The notes beneath the pieces were generated by a model. The model was not told where the DNA came from and did no database searches. It saw nothing but the letters and a program-made list of their open reading frames with translations. Below, piece by piece: positions 25,866-31,695 of a stretch of DNA of 44,030 nucleotides. Source of the DNA: Armatimonadota bacterium (lineage in GTDB: Bacteria > Armatimonadota > UBA5829 > DTLH01). Numbering within the stretch: the first letter of the stretch is position 1; the number at the start of each line of letters is the position of its first letter. The translations under genes were made by a program, and so were the position numbers. Where the stretch lies: contig JAKPFN010000099.1 in assembly GCA_029551395.1 (NCBI GenBank), positions 1-44,030 of the forward strand, written 5' to 3'.

Positions 25866-26594
25866 CTGGCGATTAAACGCTATGTTGTTATCCCAGATCT
25901 TCATGTGCCTTATCATGACGTGGGATACATCGCGCTACTAGAAAAAGTTATAAAATTCACAAAACCTTATGGAATTGTCCAACTTGGCGATGCCTTAGAC
26001 TTCTGGCAGATCTCAGCCTACGACAAGAATCCCCTGCGAAAGCAAACCATCGCCGAGGATGCTCAAATCTACAAGGGTATCCTGCAAAGATGGGCTGACT
26101 TGCTGCCTATAGATGGTGTCATTCACCAACTTGAGGGAAATCATTGCGATAGGTTAAGGCGATACATTTGGCGGAACGCCAAAGAGCTCGCCGGGCTCGT
26201 CCAGACCGTCCCCGAGATGATCGGGCTAAGGGATTTGGGTATCAGAACCGTTTGGCACCCCTTAGCGCAGTGGGATAGTTGTAAGATCGGCGACGCTGTT
26301 TGCCACCATGGCCATTTTTTCAACATGCACGCTGCAGCCGGTAACCTAATCAAGTACCCAAAGAGCCTAATTACTGGCCACACGCACAGGTTCCAGTACG
26401 TTTCCAACGGAACGCGGTTTTCCTGCACGCTGGGGCACGGTAGCAACGAGACCGAGACCGCACATCAACCAACGCCAACGGGCTGGCAACAGGCTTTTGC
26501 GATCCTAAGCGTCAATGGTCATAAAACACACATCGAGCCGGTACTAGTCCACAACGGGGAATGCGTTGTGTACGGCAAAAGGATCGACGTATGA
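25866..26594 (+). CDS. Calcineurin-like metallophosphoesterase, CTG start
   Basis: A 242-residue dimetal phosphoesterase. Motifs in order are PDLHVPYHD (Asp11, His13), LGDALDFW (Asp42), EGNHCDR (Asn92, His93), CHHGHFF (His near 148) and TGHTHR (His172, His174). The essential first motif lies before the only ATG/GTG (GTG 25905), so the start must be upstream. The frame closes at 25835 and the only plausible start is CTG at 25866, with GAGGG at 25854-25858 seven bases away. Phage members act as DNA or nucleotide phosphoesterases. The substrate is unknown. It ends in an ATGA overlap. Confidence 0.85.
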   Translation: MAIKRYVVIPDLHVPYHDVGYIALLEKVIKFTKPYGIVQLGDALDFWQISAYDKNPLRKQTIAEDAQIYKGILQRWADLLPIDGVIHQLEGNHCDRLRRYIWRNAKELAGLVQTVPEMIGLRDLGIRTVWHPLAQWDSCKIGDAVCHHGHFFNMHAAAGNLIKYPKSLITGHTHRFQYVSNGTRFSCTLGHGSNETETAHQPTPTGWQQAFAILSVNGHKTHIEPVLVHNGECVVYGKRIDV

Positions 26595-26887
26595 GGATCC
26601 CAAGGTGCTTTCTGATCGGTGACAACGTGTGGACCGTCAAGTTTGTACGCAAGTTCAACTGGGATGGCGTCAAAGACAGCGACCTCATGGGGCTGTGTGA
26701 TCCCGAGAAGCAAGAGATACTCATAAAATCGGGACTAAAGCCGATAGAAAGACTTGAAACGCTCGTCCATGAGCTGTTTCATGCCATAGAATGCGAGTAT
26801 GATATAAAAATCGAGCACAAGCTAATCTATAAAATAGAAGGCCTGGTCACAAAGCTACTTGTCGACAATTTTCTTGGAAAAGTGTGA
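26591..26887 (+). CDS. HExxH metalloprotease-like protein
   Basis: A 98-residue protein starting in an ATGA overlap with the phosphoesterase. It carries HELFHAIECEYD (His60, Glu61, His64), the zinc-binding helix of small metallopeptidases of the SprT/ImmA type, and an acidic/His third-ligand region (KIEHKLIYKIEG). The fold is minimal. Relatives often sit near phage replication genes. Its target is not known. The upstream frame extension to 26561 is not used. Confidence 0.65.
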   Translation: MRIPRCFLIGDNVWTVKFVRKFNWDGVKDSDLMGLCDPEKQEILIKSGLKPIERLETLVHELFHAIECEYDIKIEHKLIYKIEGLVTKLLVDNFLGKV

Positions 26888-26907
26888 ATGTTGCCCCTCG
26901 CGGGGTG

Positions 26908-27147
26908 TTACTTGTCGAAGTTTCTTTTTCGCCATTCGTTGTATGATTTGCGCAACTCGCTGGCTTGTAACTCTAAGATACAGGCAACATCGTAAACCTC
27001 TTTGGCGTTTGCCTCACACAGCACCGACTCGGTGAAGCGTACCATTTGGTCCAAAGCATCCTTAAGCCATACGTTACCGGAGTCTGTATCGTGACGTTCG
27101 ATTAGGATATCGTCTGGGTGGTATGGCGTGACGCTGTAATCGCTCAT
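26908..27147 (-). CDS. Small early-operon protein
   Basis: A 79-residue, mostly helical protein with an acidic start (DYSVTPYHPDDILIERHDTD) and a basic end. It is the last gene of the minus-strand early operon and overlaps the gene before it by four bases. No family was recognised. Confidence 0.55.
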   Translation of the reverse strand: MSDYSVTPYHPDDILIERHDTDSGNVWLKDALDQMVRFTESVLCEANAKEVYDVACILELQASELRKSYNEWRKRNFDK

Positions 27148-27353
27148 TTGCCCCGCTCGCTTTGGTGGTCGAGAAAATCGGCTGCCTCCAAAAGAAATTT
27201 TGCGAGCTTCCTAGCTTCTTTTGCGTCAATGAAATTTATTTGGGTGGGTTCTTCATAGTTTCGCCCTCCAAAATAAATACCGTCCTCAATACCCGCATAA
27301 AGTATTCTACCGGTCCAGTGTGTCATTAGCGGTTTACGCGGCTCCCTCTTCAT
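27144..27353 (-). CDS. Small early-operon protein
   Basis: A 69-residue protein with a possible beta-sheet start (GRILYAGIEDGIYFGG) and a helix (DAKEARKLAKFLLEAADFL). It is joined by four-base overlaps to both neighbours. No family was recognised. Confidence 0.55.
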   Translation of the reverse strand: MKREPRKPLMTHWTGRILYAGIEDGIYFGGRNYEEPTQINFIDAKEARKLAKFLLEAADFLDHQSERGK

Positions 27354-27532
27354 ACGCCCTCGCCTAGATGGGAGAGGGCTGGAACAATTTTAAATGAAAA
27401 TCCAAATACCACGCGCATCATAAATCTGTGAAATCTATTTGGAGGCGTACCGATACAATCAATTGAAAAACTATCTGTTAGCTTCATGGTGTATGTAACT
27501 TTATTTGTATAGATTATTGTGCCGTTAATCAT
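27350..27532 (-). CDS. Small early-operon protein
   Basis: A 60-residue protein with alternating polar and hydrophobic residues (IIYTNKVTYTMKLTDSFSI), then a basic Phe-rich middle (FHRFMMRVVFGFSFKIV). It is linked by four-base overlaps on both sides. No family was recognised. Confidence 0.5.
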   Translation of the reverse strand: MINGTIIYTNKVTYTMKLTDSFSIDCIGTPPNRFHRFMMRVVFGFSFKIVPALSHLGEGV

Positions 27533-27849
27533 TTGTGGTTCCCTAGTTTCAACAGCGTTTCATTCGCAATGTCTCTGACATGCCACGCCTGATAGTTCTC
27601 ATCCTCAATAGTCCAGACCCGCGCGCACATTTCGCCCCATGGTTCGTCGCATATCTTTTCTATCTCAACCAACGCGGAGCGCATCGCCTCGCACTGAGAG
27701 AGAATCGGCATAATTTTCTCAACTAACTTGTCACCAATCTCTTTAGCCCTAGTAGACTCAAATACCTGATTGCTTGGTAGCGGGTCCCAACACATTGAGG
27801 CCTCGCCTAGCGCCATGAAAATAGATTCCTTCAATTCATCAGCCGTCAT
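27529..27849 (-). CDS. Early-operon protein, unknown
   Basis: A 106-residue protein. The frame extends to 27900, but I start at the ATG at 27849 because a run of eight G (the SD) lies directly before it and it overlaps the previous stop by four bases. It is helical (ADELKESIFMALGEASM) with four Cys including MCARVW and ILSQCEAM. Function unknown. Confidence 0.6.
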   Translation of the reverse strand: MTADELKESIFMALGEASMCWDPLPSNQVFESTRAKEIGDKLVEKIMPILSQCEAMRSALVEIEKICDEPWGEMCARVWTIEDENYQAWHVRDIANETLLKLGNHK

Positions 27850-27974
27850 TCCCCCCCCTCTTCCACAACCGGCACATCCTGCCAGTCGGACCATTCCCAA
27901 GATTGGCGATCATTGAATTTACGATATTGCAGCACCATCTCACCGCCACGCATCAAGAATCGGAGCTCGATCAT
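27846..27974 (-). CDS. Very small early-operon protein (42 aa)
   Basis: A 42-residue gene starting at ATG 27974 inside a four-base overlap with the zinc-finger gene, and ending in a four-base overlap with the next. The product (MIELRFLMRGGEMVLQYRK, then WEWSDWQDVPVVEEGGE) looks like a complete little beta protein, and I recall similar small proteins in phages. Overlaps on both sides strongly support it. Confidence 0.65.
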   Translation of the reverse strand: MIELRFLMRGGEMVLQYRKFNDRQSWEWSDWQDVPVVEEGGE

Positions 27975-28498
27975 CGTTCTTCTCCCGGCAGGATTTCGCG
28001 GACTTTGATCCACTTATCACCCTCGAATATGTTTGCGTGCTTATCGGAGTCGGGCCAAACTTCAGGCACACACGCGCCATTAGGTGTCAGTAGCGGGTAC
28101 CTAATCCACCACTCCCGCGCCACCCGCTCAGGCTTCGGGGGTTCGGGTTGCTTCATCGTAAAAGAGGGTTGATTCGTCGGATGCTTCGGGCACGATAATA
28201 CTGGCATCGGCCCTATGGTTGTCCTGCTGTGCCCGTCGCCTTCCTTGAATGTGTCGCCGCAGTATTCGCATACGTCAGGCTTCGGGGGTTCGGGGTTCAC
28301 TTTCGCAACTCTGCAAAGCGTACAGAAAAAATTGCCGTGCGCGCCTTCATGCCATACGTGCTCACACGCCTTCGGCTTGCGCTGCTTGGCGGCGTAGTCG
28401 AGAAATTTGTCGGCTTGTGCAAATGAATCGGCGCAAGGTTGACCTCCCTTATAGCAACTAACCGCAAATATTTGCGCCGCCAACTCCTCCCTATTCAC
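27971..28498 (-). CDS. Zinc-finger-like early protein
   Basis: A 175-residue protein with two Cys/His clusters: CEHVW...FFCTLC (residues of about 46-65) and CEYCGDTF...GHSRTT...CPKH (about 77-108). The linkers carry EPPKP twice. The C-terminal 50 residues (EWWIRYPLLTPNGACVPEVW) look like a separate small domain. I start at GTG 28498 because GGAGG lies eight bases before it and it forms a GTGA overlap with the gene upstream. The frame also opens at GTG 28513. It is a probable nucleic-acid or protein-binding factor. Confidence 0.6.
   Translation of the reverse strand: MNREELAAQIFAVSCYKGGQPCADSFAQADKFLDYAAKQRKPKACEHVWHEGAHGNFFCTLCRVAKVNPEPPKPDVCEYCGDTFKEGDGHSRTTIGPMPVLSCPKHPTNQPSFTMKQPEPPKPERVAREWWIRYPLLTPNGACVPEVWPDSDKHANIFEGDKWIKVREILPGEER
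28128..28294. repeat. Direct repeat of 20 bases inside the zinc-finger gene
   Basis: The 20-mer at 28128-28147 recurs at 28275-28294, 147 bases apart. It is read in frame on the minus strand and encodes the EPPKP linkers. It reflects a linker duplication or local gene conversion. Confidence 0.85.
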
Positions 28499-28689
28499 TT
28501 CACATGCCTCCACGTTTTCTTATTCTTAATCCTCGATATCGCCGCGATGCTTACTGCAAAGTGCTGTGCGATGAACGTGAGGGATTGCTTATCCTTTATC
28601 CGTCGCTTGATTTCAAGGACGTTATCCTCTGTAAGCTTTGCGCTACATACTTGCGAGCCTCTTGGCCCGTTCCATTTTTTACTCGACAT
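28495..28689 (-). CDS. HTH DNA-binding protein
   Basis: A 64-residue protein that I start at ATG 28689 because GGAGG stands nine bases before it. The upstream extension lacks support. The core (SAKLTEDNVLEIKRRI, then LTFIAQHFAVSIAAISRIKN, ending KTWRHV) is a helix-turn-helix of the kind that follows HNH nuclease domains in phages. The nuclease half is absent. It is either a free regulator or a remnant of a homing endonuclease. It ends in a GTGA overlap. Confidence 0.65.
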   Translation of the reverse strand: MSSKKWNGPRGSQVCSAKLTEDNVLEIKRRIKDKQSLTFIAQHFAVSIAAISRIKNKKTWRHVK

Positions 28690-28733
28690 CGATAGAATCC
28701 TCCAAGCGTGAATTGAAATAGCGGCGAATATCG

Positions 28734-28913
28734 TCACGGAGCTTGATTTGGCGTGGCGTTGTGCCTGTCTCCTAATTGGAGCTCGACCGTCAGAATGTTG
28801 TTAATGCCCTGCTTTTGCAGATAAGCAATCCATCGCTTGTGCAAGTCATACCTTGACTTGTAGCGCACGGGGTTGGATATCACCCCGATTACCCAGAAAT
28901 TATGCAGGTTCAT
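28734..28913 (-). CDS. Truncated glycosyltransferase-like fragment
   Basis: A 59-residue protein, started at ATG 28913 with AGGAG seven bases before. Its sequence (FWVIGVISNPVRYKSRYDLH, then ILTVELQLGDRHNATPNQ) resembles the first 60 residues of much longer phage proteins thought to be sugar transferases, as I recall them. No continuation is visible in any frame after the stop. It is therefore either a short derived gene or a decayed remnant kept in the operon. Confidence 0.5.
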   Translation of the reverse strand: MNLHNFWVIGVISNPVRYKSRYDLHKRWIAYLQKQGINNILTVELQLGDRHNATPNQAP

Positions 28914-29067
28914 TTGCTGGCTCCTGATCAATCGTGGCTTTTCCTACTTTCTCGTCATTTGCCAATGACAGGCAAAAAGACAGAACCGCACACTTTTCAT
29001 CAGGAGTTAAATTCTCCAAAACCTTGCTAACCCTAACAGCGGCATACGCCCCGGCGAGCTTACTCAT
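28900..29067 (-). CDS. Small early-operon protein (55 aa)
   Basis: A 55-residue helical protein (SKLAGAYAAVRVSKVLENLT, then CAVLSFCLSLAND). It overlaps the membrane protein before it by eight bases and the next gene by 14 bases. GGGGA lies a few bases before its ATG. No family was recognised, but its place in the chain supports it. Confidence 0.6.
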   Translation of the reverse strand: MSKLAGAYAAVRVSKVLENLTPDEKCAVLSFCLSLANDEKVGKATIDQEPANEPA

Positions 29068-29224
29068 GAAAGATTCCCCATAGCGACGTTAAAAATGAGA
29101 TCGTCGCGATGGTAGCTAAAACGATTATGGTTTGCATCATCTTTTGCACACGCAAATCCTCGACCGCTTTTGGATTGGCTTGGCTAAAGCGTATGGCTCT
29201 GATTAGATTGTATGAACTGATCAT
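29060..29224 (-). CDS. Small single-span membrane protein
   Basis: A 54-residue protein starting in a four-base ATGA overlap with the RecT gene. Residues 1-29 are polar (SYNLIRAIRFSQANPKAVED) and residues 30-51 are a membrane helix (TIIVLATIATISFLTSLWGI). It could be a holin or a membrane anchor for early proteins. No family was recognised. Confidence 0.6.
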   Translation of the reverse strand: MISSYNLIRAIRFSQANPKAVEDLRVQKMMQTIIVLATIATISFLTSLWGIFHE

Positions 29225-30114
29225 TTTTTAATCCTTTCTAAAAGCATGCCGGTCATGGCCGTAATCTTTGACGTGGTGGAGTCCAGGAGAAACTTGTCGG
29301 GGTCAGGCAATATATCGTCCATTTTGACCTTGGCTTCTTTTGCCTTAAGGTATGTGTCCATAAAGCTCTTGGTAGCAGCCTCGTGCTCGGCCATATGATC
29401 GCGATCCTGAGTGCCTTGCTCTTGTATGGCTATGATCTTCTCGGACTGTACGTCGATATAGTCCGCGTTTTCCTGAGCTACTGCAGCATGGATAGGATTG
29501 TCTGATGAAAGCGGCAGGAGCTTGATCATTTTTCGAATAACTGTCTTAAGTGCCATGCTCTCGAAGGCTGTATTCCACGCGCTGTCGCGTCTATCCAGAC
29601 CTTTCGCGTAACGGTTCTTATGCTCCTCAACTTGAGCAACCGACATAACCTCAAACATGAACTCGCCGCCAATAGGAGCCGCCCCCGCGTAGAAATGGGT
29701 AGCCACTGCACTCTTGAAGCGCGGCACATGACGGATGATGCTAAAAGAACCGAACGAAACTTCAAAGTCATCACCATCATATACAACCTTAGCTTGAACA
29801 TTGGTAACCGCCTTACTGCGCCATAGAAGCGCCAAATAGCCCTGATACTGGATCATTAGCTTGCACTCTGTCTTGTACGGGATCAGAGCACATTGTTTGA
29901 GTTCCCCGAATTCCAGCCCCAACTGAGCTGCTTGCATCACGGCGCCGCAAAATGACACGGGGTCGCACTGTTGCAGGTACGGGTTCTTTCTTAGTTCGGT
30001 TAAAGCGACTCGAATCATGCGGTCCGGTGAAAGCCCTGAGGCTTGTGGGATGGCTGACATCAGCTGCCCACGGTTCTGTACGAGAAGATCGTTGACTTTT
30101 ACTAGGTTGCTCAT
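29221..30114 (-). CDS. recT: RecT-family single-strand annealing protein
   Basis: A 297-residue recombinase that anneals complementary single strands for phage recombination and repair. Family hallmarks are NPYLQQCDPVSFCGAVMQAA, LGLEFGELKQCALIPYK and KLMIQYQGYLALLWRS. The C-terminus is acidic and helical, typical of the partner-binding tail. It follows the Gp157-like gene by a four-base overlap and precedes a small membrane gene the same way. No recognisable exonuclease (RecE or lambda Exo type) is beside it. The VRR-NUC protein elsewhere might supply nuclease activity, which is speculation. Confidence 0.92.
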   Translation of the reverse strand: MSNLVKVNDLLVQNRGQLMSAIPQASGLSPDRMIRVALTELRKNPYLQQCDPVSFCGAVMQAAQLGLEFGELKQCALIPYKTECKLMIQYQGYLALLWRSKAVTNVQAKVVYDGDDFEVSFGSFSIIRHVPRFKSAVATHFYAGAAPIGGEFMFEVMSVAQVEEHKNRYAKGLDRRDSAWNTAFESMALKTVIRKMIKLLPLSSDNPIHAAVAQENADYIDVQSEKIIAIQEQGTQDRDHMAEHEAATKSFMDTYLKAKEAKVKMDDILPDPDKFLLDSTTSKITAMTGMLLERIKK

Positions 30115-30614
30115 TTCTTTTCTCCTGTGGCGTAAAATCTAATGTGTTTTCCTTGTTTAATTTCTGCAAAAGTAAGTACCTCCCCTTTGTTTAGAGCCTC
30201 CTTCAGCGCTTCCTTGTTCCAATCGTATGTAGTTTTCTGTACTACATACTCAGGATAATTCAAGAACATTTGCGGGGTAGCTAATTCTTTTGTCTCAACT
30301 GACTTGGGAGAATTTTGCACTTGTACCCGGAACATTTCGCCGGGGAGCTTTTCAAATCCGTTAGTTACCATTTGAAACTGCACGTATTGTTTAAGCCGTT
30401 CAGCTTTCCCAAGAATGGCGTCGCGTTTTTGACGCAGCTGAGCAATGTATTCTTCGTCGATCATCTTTGCGGACGCAGCCCAGCTGTCTAGTCGCCACTT
30501 AATGGCGTCAACCTTGTCCTTTATGTCTCCCACCACCTCTGCTGGATCGAATTCTTCTGGTAGCAGGTCGTCGTCAATATCCCTTAGCCTGTTTAACAAG
30601 TCTCGTAGCGTCAT
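30111..30614 (-). CDS. Gp157-family phage protein
   Basis: A 167-residue protein of the siphovirus Gp157 type. These have an N-terminal helical coiled part (DKVDAIKWRLDSW, KRDAILGKAERLKQYVQFQM) and a C-terminal beta part with the FRVQVQNSPKSVE strand. Such genes usually sit next to RecT or single-strand-binding genes and have been linked to phage resistance in streptococci. Here it is the first gene of the early operon with promoter and strong SD (AGGAGG). It overlaps recT by four bases. Confidence 0.8.
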   Translation of the reverse strand: MTLRDLLNRLRDIDDDLLPEEFDPAEVVGDIKDKVDAIKWRLDSWAASAKMIDEEYIAQLRQKRDAILGKAERLKQYVQFQMVTNGFEKLPGEMFRVQVQNSPKSVETKELATPQMFLNYPEYVVQKTTYDWNKEALKEALNKGEVLTFAEIKQGKHIRFYATGEKK

Positions 30615-30634
30615 AATGTCCTCCTGTGAGGAGA

Positions 30635-30663
30635 GTTATGCACTACATGAGACTACGGGTCAA
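30635..30663 (-). promoter_or_regulatory. Sigma70-type promoter for early operon
   Basis: On the minus strand TTGACC (30658-30663) and CATAAC (30635-30640) are exactly 17 bases apart. TTGACC matches five of six and CATAAC four of six consensus bases. The Gp157-like gene starts 21 bases downstream, after AGGAGG. Confidence 0.7.
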
Positions 30664-30678
30664 TACTTTTTTGCAGGG

Positions 30679-31020
30679 TTAGCGGTATACCCAAAATGTG
30701 GGCTTTGTGCGGTTATCTAGGTGGATGAAGTTACTACCAAGGCCTACTCCAAAGAGCCCATGAGCCTTGGCGAGCTCCATAAACTTCATACGCATTTTGA
30801 CCGTAGGAGCAGATAGATCAACGGCGCGGCCAAGCAGATGGTAGCTACCAGCAACGCCGCCAACACGGACATTATGGTCAAGGCATCGATAAGCACTGTT
30901 GACCATGATCGCCTCGCCATAGTCCTCCCTTAGCGCGTTGAGCGAGGCCATAAAGTCAGGAGACATACGGCACTCGCCACAACACGGACACTTTAGTTCG
31001 TCGTCAGAGAAGTAGGTCAT
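30679..31020 (-). CDS. Peptidase M15 endolysin
   Basis: A 113-residue zinc peptidase of the M15 (D-Ala-D-Ala carboxypeptidase-like) family, which many phages use as endolysin to cut wall peptides. The metal and catalytic residues are in SYHLLGRAVD (His61, Asp68) and FIHLDNR (His100), with the family segment NSAYRC. The N-terminus has the usual CPCCGEC. It overlaps the previous gene by four bases and is the last gene of the tail-fibre operon. There is no signal peptide, so a holin is needed. Confidence 0.88.
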   Translation of the reverse strand: MTYFSDDELKCPCCGECRMSPDFMASLNALREDYGEAIMVNSAYRCLDHNVRVGGVAGSYHLLGRAVDLSAPTVKMRMKFMELAKAHGLFGVGLGSNFIHLDNRTKPTFWVYR

Positions 31021-31376
31021 GGCGCTGGATATTTAGATAGTTCTGATTGGCTCGACAAGGACAAATCCTTGACATAGCCCTTCGACGTAATATTTCCCGT
31101 GCCACTGGTGTACGTCCAAGCTAGACGGATATATGGGGCAGCCGTATCAACGTCGTCATAAACGTAGTTACCAGAAGCCGTGACAGCCTGGGATGAATTC
31201 TGCACATCAACCCAGGTTACCTTGTCAATGCTCGCTTGGAGCTTCAGCGTGCCTTCGACATCAACGCCGGTAAAAGTCGTCTGAATATATGCCCGGTAAT
31301 TATCACCTAAGCTCAGAATGCCACTGTTGACATCAGAGGAGGCATCGACAGATGGGAGCCAGGTAAAAGCGAGCAT
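31017..31376 (-). CDS. Small beta-sandwich virion protein
   Basis: A 119-residue protein with beta-strands (FTWLPSVDASSDVNSG, LKLQASIDKVTWVDV, YIRLAWTYTSGTGNI). It looks like a beta-sandwich fold that phages use for decoration or tail surface. It lies between the helical mini-genes and the endolysin, overlapping the latter by four bases. The identity is inferred. Confidence 0.55.
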   Translation of the reverse strand: MLAFTWLPSVDASSDVNSGILSLGDNYRAYIQTTFTGVDVEGTLKLQASIDKVTWVDVQNSSQAVTASGNYVYDDVDTAAPYIRLAWTYTSGTGNITSKGYVKDLSLSSQSELSKYPAP

Positions 31377-31556
31377 CTATTTCTCCTTTTTGATCGGTGT
31401 AGGTGGCGGGGGCATGGTCAACTGTTGCAAAACTTGCAACGCTTGTACAAGGGCTGCATGATCGGCTCTTGTTACCCTTAAGCTTGAGACAGCCTGGTCC
31501 AAAATAGACAAGGCTTGCTGTGGCGACATAGACTGCTGAGCTTGCTGCGGCGTCAT
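31377..31556 (-). CDS. Small Gln-rich helical protein A
   Basis: A 59-residue protein with ATG at 31556 and GGAG six bases before it. The frame opens 12 bases earlier at TTG but has no SD. The helix contains QQALSILDQAVSSLRVTRAD, then a Pro-rich tail. It resembles its neighbour B (pattern TR...ALL.A.QVL). It may be a fibre-assembly partner. Confidence 0.5.
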   Translation of the reverse strand: MTPQQAQQSMSPQQALSILDQAVSSLRVTRADHAALVQALQVLQQLTMPPPPTPIKKEK

Positions 31557-31558
31557 AC

Positions 31559-31687
31559 CTATCTCCAAGAGTTCGCTAGGACTTGGATTGCCCGGGCTAG
31601 AAGCGCTTGCTCCTCAGCCGTCCTAGTCTGTTTTGTACTTAACTCCGAAACGATAGCCTGAGCCTGCAATTTTGTCATTACGAACAT
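31559..31687 (-). CDS. Small helical protein B (42 aa)
   Basis: A 42-residue gene between the fibre gene and protein A. The ATG at 31687 is used here, but the ATG at 31678 is also possible. Its sequence (TKLQAQAIVSELSTKQTRTA, then ALLARAIQVLANS) aligns loosely with protein A, suggesting they arose by duplication. Function unknown. Confidence 0.5.
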   Translation of the reverse strand: MFVMTKLQAQAIVSELSTKQTRTAEEQALLARAIQVLANSWR

Positions 31688-31695
31688 GATTGCCC

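Noticed and set aside
26889-26907. Hairpin GCCCC/GGGGT as a terminator after the HExxH gene
   Set aside because: A short GC stem exists but no T-run follows on either strand, so termination cannot be claimed.
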